64,000 nucleotides of DNA from Gammaproteobacteria bacterium (GTDB lineage Bacteria; Pseudomonadota; Gammaproteobacteria; Steroidobacterales; Rariloculaceae): contig JAJEFE010000021.1 of the NCBI GenBank assembly GCA_022820625.1, forward strand, positions 1 through 64,000, given 5' to 3'. How positions within the stretch are numbered: position 1 is the first letter of the stretch; each line of letters begins with the position of its first letter. This document shows positions 40,249-48,400 of the stretch, in pieces. A model generated the notes under the pieces. That model had not been told where the DNA came from, searched no databases, and saw only the letters and a list, made by a program, of their open reading frames with translations. The translations under genes were made by a program, and so were the position numbers.

Positions 40249-40362
40249 GTTTCGTAAAAACTTTTATAAATCAAGCATATAATCGTTTCACGGCTTTGAA
40301 TATTCGTTTCATTCCGCGCACCGAGACGGTCATACTCGATTCCATCGCTGCGCCTCCTCTGC

Positions 40363-41376
40363 CTAATAAACCTCGCAGTCGTAAGGCTCGATCTCCTCGC
40401 CCAGCGCCAGCCAGTGCCCGGCAATCGTCGCAGGTTCGGTGAAGACAACAGGGTCGACGGTGGTGATGTGGTAATCGATGCGGCTCTGGTCGTCGCTCAG
40501 GGTGAAGCGCTCGGTGACCTCGGCGGCGTCGCTTTGGGGCGTGCCGCGGGTGTCGTAGTAATTCCAGTCGATATGCGTGGTTTCCACCACCAGCGTATTG
40601 TCTTCCCAATGGCCGATCGAGTAGCCAAGCCGTGAGGGAACCACGTCTTCGGGAGGCGTCGATTGATCCAAGTGAATCGTCCGAACGAGGTCGTACATCT
40701 CCAATCGAAGCAATATCCAGTCGCCCTCATCCACGAATTCATAAGGGTGCGGATACCACATGAGCCGCGGCATGCCGGCCGGTTCGCACCGAACCGAAAA
40801 GTTGTCGAGTGGATCGAACGCTTCTCTCTCCGCGATGGCGAACTCCGTCAGCGGCGTGTGCATTTCGCGCCTGTTGACCTGCGGAATGCTCCAGACCCGA
40901 AAGATCCCCCTGTCCTCGACAACCGTATCCTCCAGCACGTCCTCGAACTGGCTGGTCACGCCGTCCCTGATCAGCAGGACGCGGTCCCCGTCGGCGAGCA
41001 CCATCTCGGCGGCCAGGAAATCCGCGCCTTCGATCATCGATTCGTGACCGCCCACCACGACGCGATCTCCGACCTGAATGCGGTCCCGCGTAAAACCCGC
41101 CCGGACCAGGTAGTAGATCGAGTTGGTTTCGACCCCCACAAGCTCTTCTTCGCCCGCGTCATTCTCCATCCGCAAGGAAAACTTCACGTGCGGATTCCGC
41201 CACTGCAATTCGACAATTTCACCCTCCATCTCAGTGAACTCGTCAGAGAAATAGGCCTGGGAATGATGGCCGTGCGCGACGCCCGGCAGGAAAAACGCCA
41301 CCGAGAGAAGAACTGGCCAGACTGATTTCCCTGTGGTCGCTGCAGGAAAACTTGATTGGCGGTTGCGATGGTGCAT
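40363..41376 (-). CDS. Exported DUF6152-type protein, paralogue B
   Basis: A 337-residue protein. After a long n-region the signal peptide ends GVAHG and the mature protein starts H37-H38. The NPH histidine is H63 (LQWRNPHVKF). The W-type motif is LVRAGF. The C-terminal part has RCEPAGMPRLMWYPHPYEFV, a middle Cys region, GHWEDNTLVVETTHIDW, and ends EPYDCEVY with the conserved Cys 3 residues from the end. It shares the E/G type of C-terminal domain. It is last in the minus-strand set. Confidence 0.8.
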   Translation of the reverse strand: MHHRNRQSSFPAATTGKSVWPVLLSVAFFLPGVAHGHHSQAYFSDEFTEMEGEIVELQWRNPHVKFSLRMENDAGEEELVGVETNSIYYLVRAGFTRDRIQVGDRVVVGGHESMIEGADFLAAEMVLADGDRVLLIRDGVTSQFEDVLEDTVVEDRGIFRVWSIPQVNRREMHTPLTEFAIAEREAFDPLDNFSVRCEPAGMPRLMWYPHPYEFVDEGDWILLRLEMYDLVRTIHLDQSTPPEDVVPSRLGYSIGHWEDNTLVVETTHIDWNYYDTRGTPQSDAAEVTERFTLSDDQSRIDYHITTVDPVVFTEPATIAGHWLALGEEIEPYDCEVY

Positions 41377-41442
41377 GGCGCTGATTCTCCTGCCGGGAAG
41401 GAATGTGGAATTGGAGCCTTGAGACGGTGCCTTGAAAAACTT

Positions 41443-42462
41443 TCAGCGTACGAAACGACCCGCCGCTTCCGGGTCGCAGTTGTGACGGAACATTTCTTCG
41501 TGGGGCGAGTAAACCAGTTCTCTGCTGTGTACGAGCGGTTCTGCGATGTACTCGGGGTCTTCCAGCATGAACTCCGCTGCCATGCGCGTGCCGTTTTCGA
41601 TCAGCCGGTAGCGCTCGATGACATGCTTCTGCGGTCCCGAGGGAACGCCGATCTGGTACGGGGAGCGATGATCCGTGAAGTTCGTGGTGTCGATGACGAG
41701 GGTGTCGTCTTCCCACCGGCCGATCGAGTGGCCCGTGGCAAAGCGCTCGTCGGCGCCGGGATGCTCTCGGCCATCCAGATAGATTGTTCGCTCTTCGTCG
41801 AAATACTCCGACCGGATGAACAGAATCTCGCTGTCTTCGTCGAGCTCGAATTCCAGCAGATAACCCGCGCTGGAGACGAACGCAGACGGTGTGGGACGGC
41901 CGATGCAGGTGGACTCGGGGTTCTCGGCGGACAGCGGGTCGTACGCAGCCTGGGCCGCCAGGCCCTGTTCGGTCAACTTGAGCTGGGCGTGGAAAAAACC
42001 GTCGAACCCGCCCGGATAGGAGATGAGCATGGATCGGTCCGCCCGCCATTTGCCCGTCAGGCTCGTGGCCGCTGCGTCGGCCGGTCCATCCGGCGCTCCG
42101 GCGGCGGGCGTCAGCCCCAACCCGCCTTCCTTTTCGATGGACTCCAGCAAACCGTAAGGCCGGCCATCCTCTGCGGGGTGGAGACGAACCGCGACCTGAT
42201 CGCCGGCCGTGAGGGTGTCCGCCCTCCAGCCTCGGCGCGACAGCCCATTGACGCCGCCCATCTGCAGAGTCCACTCCATGCTCTCGCCGTTAGCGGCCGT
42301 GGTTTCCACGAGGACGTAAGCATGCGGATTCCGGAAGGCAAACTCGGTAACGGACCCTTCGATGGCGACGATGGAGTCCACATCCATTCCCGCATCGCTG
42401 TGATGGCCGGCAATGGGCATCGCCGCCAGGTAAACCGCCGCAAGTAACGCGTATCGTCTCAT
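41443..42462 (-). CDS. Exported DUF6152-type protein, paralogue C
   Basis: A 339-residue protein starting at ATG 42462, 7 bases after AGGAG. The signal peptide ends AMPIAG; mature start H20-H21, NPH at H47 (FAFRNPHAYV), and LSRRGW. The C-terminal domain has TCIGRPTPS and GRWEDDTLVIDTTNFTDH. It ends with HNCDPEAAGRF, so the usual aromatic-Asp-Cys reads His-Asn-Cys. It is a close relative of paralogue A, 5 kb away and in the opposite orientation, so the two look like an inverted duplication. Confidence 0.8.
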   Translation of the reverse strand: MRRYALLAAVYLAAMPIAGHHSDAGMDVDSIVAIEGSVTEFAFRNPHAYVLVETTAANGESMEWTLQMGGVNGLSRRGWRADTLTAGDQVAVRLHPAEDGRPYGLLESIEKEGGLGLTPAAGAPDGPADAAATSLTGKWRADRSMLISYPGGFDGFFHAQLKLTEQGLAAQAAYDPLSAENPESTCIGRPTPSAFVSSAGYLLEFELDEDSEILFIRSEYFDEERTIYLDGREHPGADERFATGHSIGRWEDDTLVIDTTNFTDHRSPYQIGVPSGPQKHVIERYRLIENGTRMAAEFMLEDPEYIAEPLVHSRELVYSPHEEMFRHNCDPEAAGRFVR

Positions 42463-42486
42463 TGCCGATCTCCTCTGCGGGGGCAT

Positions 42487-43413
42487 TCAATCAAGATTGA
42501 CCCTCACTCTCGAATGGTCCGGCTGCAGGTCATAGCGAATGCGCCTGCCCTCTTCATCCAGAATCGTCAGGGATTGCTGAAACACACCCTGGGGCGGGGT
42601 ATCCGCCGTGACGGTTGCCTCCAGAATGTAGAGCCGGTCCGCGTGCCTGTAGATGCCGGCGTAGGTGCGGGTCTGGTCGGGGTTCGTGAGGAAAAGCTGG
42701 TGCCCGCCGATGAAGTCGACGTGGTGCCAGGCATCGTAGGTGACTTCGCCATCGCGCAGTCGAAACTGCTGGGCGGCATAGGCAATTGCGCCCATCTGCG
42801 TGTAGAGCCAGAAATTGCCGGCTCCGGAAACATTGATCTCGTCCGCCAGTTGATCATAGACATTCCTGGCATCAGAGAAGTCCACCACGGTGACCGAGTA
42901 GTAGTTGTCGCCATCGTATGATTCGTAGATAGTCGAGGGGAACGTGCCACCGTATTCGGAAAGATATGGCGCCTCGCTGATCTCGGGTTCGCTCGGGAAG
43001 TTGGCCGAAAAGAGCTGATCCGGATAGGCGAGATTGGTCCAGCCGGAGGCACCTTCAACGGCCGGATTCGACGCTCGGATCTCTATGTCCGTAATGAAGC
43101 AGCCATTATCGCCGTCACGCGTCGGGGTGCAGATGACCGAAAGGTGGTCTCCCTCTGCGATGGCATCCCATCCCGCTCTACTGAAACTGCCGGTTCCCCC
43201 GCCCTCCAGCGCCCAGCGCTCGGTCTCGCCGTTCTCGTTTTCCACATCCATGAAGACCCACACATGCGGATTGGCGAAATGGAATTCAGTCACTACGCCC
43301 TGAAACTGAATTTCCCGGCCGATTTCGTAGTTGCCGTGGGAATGGTGTGCGAGCGTAGCGCTTGCGAAGGCGAGAATTCCTGCAATTGCCGCAGTTACCA
43401 GTGTTTTTGTCAT
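42487..43413 (-). CDS. Exported DUF6152-type protein, paralogue D, different C-terminal domain
   Basis: A 308-residue protein from ATG 43413, with GGGAGG 5 bases upstream, starting 1 bp from the end of the dehydrogenase gene. The signal peptide ends ATLA; mature start H23-H24 followed by SHG, so three His lie in the first four residues. NPH is H50 (FHFANPHVWV) and the aromatic motif is FSRAGW. From about residue 115 the sequence differs from the other paralogues: YLSEYGGTFPSTIYESYDGD, then a beta-rich region, without the WEDxTLVV and terminal Cys motifs. Coupling to the dehydrogenase gene suggests a joint function. Confidence 0.75.
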   Translation of the reverse strand: MTKTLVTAAIAGILAFASATLAHHSHGNYEIGREIQFQGVVTEFHFANPHVWVFMDVENENGETERWALEGGGTGSFSRAGWDAIAEGDHLSVICTPTRDGDNGCFITDIEIRASNPAVEGASGWTNLAYPDQLFSANFPSEPEISEAPYLSEYGGTFPSTIYESYDGDNYYSVTVVDFSDARNVYDQLADEINVSGAGNFWLYTQMGAIAYAAQQFRLRDGEVTYDAWHHVDFIGGHQLFLTNPDQTRTYAGIYRHADRLYILEATVTADTPPQGVFQQSLTILDEEGRRIRYDLQPDHSRVRVNLD

Positions 43414-43414
43414 C

Positions 43415-44950
43415 TCAGCCTCCCTGAGGCGATCCAAGGCGAAGGATTCTTGAGCCGCTGGCGTGTTCGATCAGCAGGAGTAGGTCGCCCTCCGCGTCGA
43501 CGGCCACGTCCCGAATTCGGCCGATCCCGTCCACGAGCATCTCCTGTTCGACCGAACCGTCGCCGCCGATCGAGAAGCGAAACAGTGCGTTGGCCTTCAG
43601 CGACCCCGCGATCAGGTCGCCGTCCCAGCCGGGGAATGTGTCTCCCCGATAGACTACAACGGCCGAAAGCGCAGGTGACGGAATCAGGTCCACCACGGCC
43701 GATCGCATCCCGCTCCCGTCGAACTCGACCTCGAACAAGTCCACGATCGACGACCCATCATAATGCACACCGCTCGTCACCAGCGGCCACCCGTAATTCC
43801 CGCCCCCTACAATCAGATTGATCTCGTCGCCGCCACGGGCACCGTGTTCGGTGCTCCAGAGCCTGTCGGTTACCGGATCGTATTCCAGCCCCTGGGGAAC
43901 GCGATGCCCGAGCGTCCAGATCGATTCGATGGCGCCTTCAACGCCGACGAACGGGTTGTCCGGTGGAATGCTCCCGTCTTCGGAGACGCGGAAGATCTTT
44001 CCCCATGGTCTGCCCAGGTCCTGGATTCCCAGATCATAGAAGCCGTTCTTCGCGCCGACCGAGAAATATACGTGGCCGTCGCGGTCCAGGGCAATTCGTC
44101 CACCCAACGAAAGATCGGTGCCCGGCGTGTAGTGCTCGTAGGCGCTGCCCCAGATCGTCTCTTCGTCGATCCACGCGCCATCGCGGATTCGGCCGCGAAC
44201 GATGCGGGTCATGGAAACCGGGACGTTTCTCTCGCGGCTGACCTCGTTACAATCTTCGCAGCGGTCACCGTAGTAGAGGTATATCCAGCCATTCTCCTCG
44301 TAGTCCGGATGCAACGCGGCCTCGTGCATCCAGCCCATTCCCCGATCCAGTGCACGGGGACCTTCGGGAATCGTGCTGTCACCGTAGACCCTCGGCGTGC
44401 CGGAGACCACCTCGGATTGATGTCCGTCGGCGGAGATGAAGCTCAGGCCGCGTTTCTTTTCGGTGAGCAGTAGCCGACCGTCGGGAAGGGGCGCGATCGA
44501 ATACGGAAGAGGCGCCAGATCCTCGATCAGCGGAACCAGAACAAAGTCATGATGCTCGCTGTTCTGAACACCACCCGGTATCCCGATCTGCGCCCGGACG
44601 CCGTAGTGATCGTAGGTGTAGCCCTGGCGCTGTTCGAGAATGTAGATGGCGAGGCTCTGGATCTGGTCCGGCGCAAGGACACCTTCGTAGGCGGGCATTT
44701 CCGCCTCAGTATTGCCGACGCGAATACTCGTCTGCAGCGCCTCGGTCGAAGCACCGCCCGGGAGTTCCGCACCGACCAGCGGGGTACCGAGCGCCGTGCC
44801 TTCCAACGCCGCGCCGTGACAGGCGGAGCAGACATCCTGGTACAGGTCGCCCACGGCACCGTATCTCGGCTGCGCGAGCGCCGCGGTACCGGTCATCAGG
44901 GAAGCCGCTACGATGGCGGTCAAAAAACTACGGAGCCCCCTATTCGTCAT
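43415..44950 (-). CDS. Cytochrome c-PQQ sugar dehydrogenase fusion
   Basis: A 511-residue exported protein. The signal peptide ends near ALAQ. A c-type haem domain has CSACH (about 41-45), with the Met ligand probably in EMPAYEG. From about 130 a six-bladed PQQ-dependent soluble sugar dehydrogenase (Asd/YliI-like) follows: SIAPLPDGRLLLTEKKRG, MHEAALHPDYEENGWIYLYY, LGHRVPQGLEYDP, STEHGARGGDEINLI, NYGWP. It would oxidise an aldose or related alcohol in the periplasm and pass electrons to its own haem. ATG 44950 is chosen over two upstream TTG codons. First gene of the minus-strand set with DUF6152 paralogues D, C and B. Confidence 0.85.
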   Translation of the reverse strand: MTNRGLRSFLTAIVAASLMTGTAALAQPRYGAVGDLYQDVCSACHGAALEGTALGTPLVGAELPGGASTEALQTSIRVGNTEAEMPAYEGVLAPDQIQSLAIYILEQRQGYTYDHYGVRAQIGIPGGVQNSEHHDFVLVPLIEDLAPLPYSIAPLPDGRLLLTEKKRGLSFISADGHQSEVVSGTPRVYGDSTIPEGPRALDRGMGWMHEAALHPDYEENGWIYLYYGDRCEDCNEVSRERNVPVSMTRIVRGRIRDGAWIDEETIWGSAYEHYTPGTDLSLGGRIALDRDGHVYFSVGAKNGFYDLGIQDLGRPWGKIFRVSEDGSIPPDNPFVGVEGAIESIWTLGHRVPQGLEYDPVTDRLWSTEHGARGGDEINLIVGGGNYGWPLVTSGVHYDGSSIVDLFEVEFDGSGMRSAVVDLIPSPALSAVVVYRGDTFPGWDGDLIAGSLKANALFRFSIGGDGSVEQEMLVDGIGRIRDVAVDAEGDLLLLIEHASGSRILRLGSPQGG

Positions 44951-45114
44951 TGACAACAATGCGCTCTCCGTTCGAATTTCGCATCAAGCACGCTTTCGTT
45001 CCCAATATTGCCTTCCCAACCGTCATACAGACAAATGGCGCTGGGGCGCAGCTTCCAATTGAGGGGCCGGCAAGGCACCATCGAATAGCATAATGTGAAC
45101 AGAGGAACAGAAAT
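44951..45114. promoter_or_regulatory. Central divergent promoter region of the DUF6152 locus
   Basis: This 164-bp gap separates the dehydrogenase/D/C/B set from the E/SnoaL/F/G set. It contains an AT-rich CATAAT near 45090 upstream of paralogue E and AGAGGAA as its ribosome site. Shared control of both sets from here is likely. No palindrome was recognised. Confidence 0.5.
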
Positions 45115-46134
45115 ATGAAAAGAAGTAGGGGAGTCCTTTTTTTTCTGAGCAGCACGCTTGTGTGCTCCCACGTGCTGGCTCATCACGCGTTCGTGGAGTT
45201 CGATCGGAGTCAGGTTGTCGAAGTCGAGGGCGAAGTGGTCAGTGTGCTGTGGGCCAACCCTCACATTCGCTTCTCGATACGATCAACCGACGAGAGCGGC
45301 ACGGAAACTGTCTGGAGTGTCGAAGGATCGTCGCTCAGCATCATGAGCCGGATCGGCATCACCGAGGATGTCATTACCCCGGGCGAGTACGTCAGGGTGG
45401 CCGGCTCGCCGGCCAGGAACGGCGACCCGCGCATGACCGTCAGCAACGCGCTCGTTTCGGGCCAGGAATTTGTCCTTGGATCCCGCACCGCTCCACGCTG
45501 GGAGGAGACAGCGGTGGGTACGGATCACAACTTGATGGCGGGTGGGACGGTATCGGAAGACGCCACAATATTCCGTGTCTGGAGCACGGATGGAGACGAC
45601 CCGCACAGTAATACACCTGGCTTCTGGCCGGATGACTATCCGCTGACGGAAGCCGCTCGAGTTGCCCGGTCCCAGTGGGTGCCCATAGCCGGTTCCGAGT
45701 GCGAGACCAAGGGAATGCCGACGATCATGGAGCAGCCATATCCGATCCAGTTTGTTCAGGAGGGCGCCGACATCGTTCTGCGAATGGAGGAATACGATAC
45801 GGTTCGAACGATTCGCATGGACGACACGGAAGCGGCCGAAGCGCCTGCAAGGTCACTCCTGGGATACTCGAAGGGACACTGGAAGAACTCCACGCTGGTC
45901 GTCGAAACGTCGGCTATCGACTGGGCCTACTTCGACAAGGAAGGCATCCCTCAGGGGGACGCCATGAGCATCGTCGAGCAATTCACGCCCAGCGAGGACG
46001 GCAGCCGACTCGAATACACGATAACGGTCACGGACAGCGAAGTCTTCACCGAACCCGTGACGCTCGAGCGGCATTGGGTCTGGCGTCCCGGCGAAGAAAT
46101 CAGACCGTATGACTGTACGTGGGGAGAAGGTTAG
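45115..46134 (+). CDS. Exported DUF6152-type protein, paralogue E
   Basis: A 339-residue protein. The signal peptide ends SHVLA; mature start H23-H24, NPH at H50 (VLWANPHIRF). The aromatic motif is degenerate (IMSRIGI). The C-terminal domain has SECETKGMPTIMEQPYPIQF, GHWKNSTLVVETSAIDWAYF and ends RPYDCTWGEG. It is close to paralogue B. First gene of the plus-strand set. Confidence 0.8.
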   Translation: MKRSRGVLFFLSSTLVCSHVLAHHAFVEFDRSQVVEVEGEVVSVLWANPHIRFSIRSTDESGTETVWSVEGSSLSIMSRIGITEDVITPGEYVRVAGSPARNGDPRMTVSNALVSGQEFVLGSRTAPRWEETAVGTDHNLMAGGTVSEDATIFRVWSTDGDDPHSNTPGFWPDDYPLTEAARVARSQWVPIAGSECETKGMPTIMEQPYPIQFVQEGADIVLRMEEYDTVRTIRMDDTEAAEAPARSLLGYSKGHWKNSTLVVETSAIDWAYFDKEGIPQGDAMSIVEQFTPSEDGSRLEYTITVTDSEVFTEPVTLERHWVWRPGEEIRPYDCTWGEG

Positions 46135-46207
46135 GATAGGTATGCCAGGCGCGAACAGGCAGCAATGGCACACTAACAGCGAAAAACGGGACAAGAGGGA
46201 AAGAATC

Positions 46208-47251
46208 ATGGCCACGAGACGCAAATTTCTGAAGAACAGTCTGACGGCAGGTGCTTACATTGGCCTGGGCCTGCCCGGCGTGCGCCTGGCCTCCGCGCAG
46301 GACACCACGGATGAGGAGGCCCGCAACAAGGCCGTTGTCAGGCGCTTCAAGGAATCCCAGGGAACCGACGAGTACGAGCAGGTGCTTGCCGAGGTGATGT
46401 CACCGGACTTCCAAAGGCTTCGAGGCGGATTCGAGAACCTGGCGACGAACGCGGCGGGGTCGGAACTGGCGGAAGCGGCTCAACCAGTGCGCACGGCGTT
46501 TCCCGATCGCACGGATACGATCGACCTGATGATCGCAGACGGGGACAGGGTGGGCATGCGGTTCCGCGTCCAGGGGACGCACGAAGGCAACTTCTTCGGT
46601 ATTCCGGCAACCGGAAAGACCATCGACATTACGGAAGTCGGCGCGTTCAGGCTCGAGGACGGCAAGATCGTCGAAGCCTGGTTCATGGCGGACGAGGTTG
46701 AACTGCTCAAGCAGTTGGGCGTGGGACTGCCCGCACGGCAGGACGGCCAGCGAATCGTTCCGGTACCGGCCAGGCAGTCGCGCCCCGGCCAGGCCACCCT
46801 TGAGGAAATCCTGGCGGCGCCGGTGGACTCGCAAACCTACCGCAACAAGGTGGTGGTGTCCGCCTACAAGTCGGAATTTCCTCCTCCGGGCGTCTTGCCC
46901 GATCGGCCCGGCCGGCCCTACGACGTGTATCTGCGCGGCGGATTCAAGCACTTCGTCGACTACGGAAATGCAAACAGCCTGAGCGACCAGGGCATCGGAC
47001 AGGCGTTTCCGGACCGCCAGGACAAGGTCGATTTCGTGCTCGCCGAGGGCGACACCGTTTGGATCCAGTTCAGGCTGAGCGGCACGCACGGTCGCAGTCT
47101 GTTTGGTATCCCGCCGACCAATCGCCATATCGAGGCCGCGGAGGTGGGCATCATGACGTTCGACGGCGCCCGCTGGGACACGGGCTGGTTCTTCGGAGAC
47201 GACCTGGGGATGGCGCTACAGCTCGGCGTTCCGGACCTCTTCAATTCATGA
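46208..47251 (+). CDS. Tat-exported protein with two SnoaL-like domains
   Basis: A 347-residue protein. TRRKFLKNSL followed by GAYIGLGLPGVRLASAQ is a twin-arginine signal, so it is folded before export, perhaps with a cofactor. Residues of about 50-190 and 215-345 are each SnoaL/polyketide-cyclase-like: FPDRTDTIDLMIADGDRV and FPDRQDKVDFVLAEGDTV are equivalent, as are GTHEGNFFGIPATGKTI and GTHGRSLFGIPPTNRHI. SnoaL folds bind small hydrophobic ligands, and some catalyse aldol or ester cyclisation. It lies between DUF6152 paralogues E and F, 73 and 49 bp apart. GAGGGA lies upstream of the ATG. Confidence 0.8.
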   Translation: MATRRKFLKNSLTAGAYIGLGLPGVRLASAQDTTDEEARNKAVVRRFKESQGTDEYEQVLAEVMSPDFQRLRGGFENLATNAAGSELAEAAQPVRTAFPDRTDTIDLMIADGDRVGMRFRVQGTHEGNFFGIPATGKTIDITEVGAFRLEDGKIVEAWFMADEVELLKQLGVGLPARQDGQRIVPVPARQSRPGQATLEEILAAPVDSQTYRNKVVVSAYKSEFPPPGVLPDRPGRPYDVYLRGGFKHFVDYGNANSLSDQGIGQAFPDRQDKVDFVLAEGDTVWIQFRLSGTHGRSLFGIPPTNRHIEAAEVGIMTFDGARWDTGWFFGDDLGMALQLGVPDLFNS

Positions 47252-47300
47252 CCGGCACGGGGTAGCAGTCAAACCACACAAGTACGGTTGGGTAGGAAAT

Positions 47301-48362
47301 TTGATACGAATACGCGCATGTGCTGCGGCGATGACGGTGCTGCTCGGCACTTCGTCGCCGCTGCGTGCGCATCATGGCTCGGCGCCCCACTTCGACCCCG
47401 ACGACCAGGTCAGGCTGGATGGCATCGTCACGGAATTCAGGTTCGTCAACCCCCATGCCTTCGTCTATTTCGATGCCACTGACGCCAATGGCGAGAGCGT
47501 CCCATGGCGTTGCGAACTCTCCGGAGCAACGCTCCTCGGACGGCAGGGCTGGACGCCGGAATCGCTGGTTCCCGGACAAAGGATCGAAATTGTAGGCAAC
47601 AGGGCGCGGCGCGAAGAAAACGCTTGCGGCATGCGGTCGATCACTGCCGGCGACGGCCGCGCCATCGGCAACGAGGACACCGGGCAAGCGGACGTCAGAC
47701 CCGTCGCCGATCCGGGCAGCGCGGCGTCGCGCCCACGATACCTTGAGAACGGGCAGCCCAACATCAGCGGGACGTGGGTCTCGCGCCAGGGAGGAGGCGC
47801 CGGCGGAATCCTGACCAACGGTCCGCCCGAGCGAACGGAGGCGGGACTGGCCGCCTCGAATGCCTTCGACGTCAGATTCGACAACCCGGTGATCAACTGC
47901 GAGAGTGGAAACATCATCACCGACTGGTATCGGCAATCGCATGTGAACGACATTCGGCAGAGCGACGACCGGGTCGTCATCCGCTACGGCTACCTGGAGA
48001 TGGTTCGAACGGTGTTCCTGGACGCCGAGCACCCGGATAACGTCGCGCCGAGTGTCGCTGGCCATTCCGTCGGCCGGTGGGAGGATGATGTCCTGGTTGT
48101 GGATACCATCCGGCTCTCGGAAAGGGCGCTGATACCGTTGTCGGCAGTGATGATGAGCGATCAGGCGCACGTCGTGGAACGCATTCACTATGACGAGGAG
48201 AGCCAGACGTTGATCCGCGACTACACGGTACAAGACCCGCTCTATCTGGCAAAGCCCTACAGCGGCCGCAACGTATCGGATATCGCCGCCGAACCCTATC
48301 GGCCGTTCGACTGCGTCAACCTGAGCGGCGAGAACAATCAACGACCCGAGTCAGGCGAATAA
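47301..48362 (+). CDS. Exported DUF6152-type protein, paralogue F
   Basis: A 353-residue protein with a TTG start; GGAA lies 4 bases before. The signal peptide ends SSPLRA; mature start H24-H25, NPH at H52 (FRFVNPHAFV), LLGRQGW. An insertion of about 40 residues (124-165) links the domains. The C-terminal domain has INCESGNIIT, GRWEDDVLVVDTIRLSE and RPFDCVNLSG near the end. It is more diverged than A-C but keeps both His sites and both Cys. Confidence 0.75.
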   Translation: MIRIRACAAAMTVLLGTSSPLRAHHGSAPHFDPDDQVRLDGIVTEFRFVNPHAFVYFDATDANGESVPWRCELSGATLLGRQGWTPESLVPGQRIEIVGNRARREENACGMRSITAGDGRAIGNEDTGQADVRPVADPGSAASRPRYLENGQPNISGTWVSRQGGGAGGILTNGPPERTEAGLAASNAFDVRFDNPVINCESGNIITDWYRQSHVNDIRQSDDRVVIRYGYLEMVRTVFLDAEHPDNVAPSVAGHSVGRWEDDVLVVDTIRLSERALIPLSAVMMSDQAHVVERIHYDEESQTLIRDYTVQDPLYLAKPYSGRNVSDIAAEPYRPFDCVNLSGENNQRPESGE

Positions 48363-48400
48363 AGCCCACCACAAGAGCGGTGTTCGCAAGGAGCCTATTG

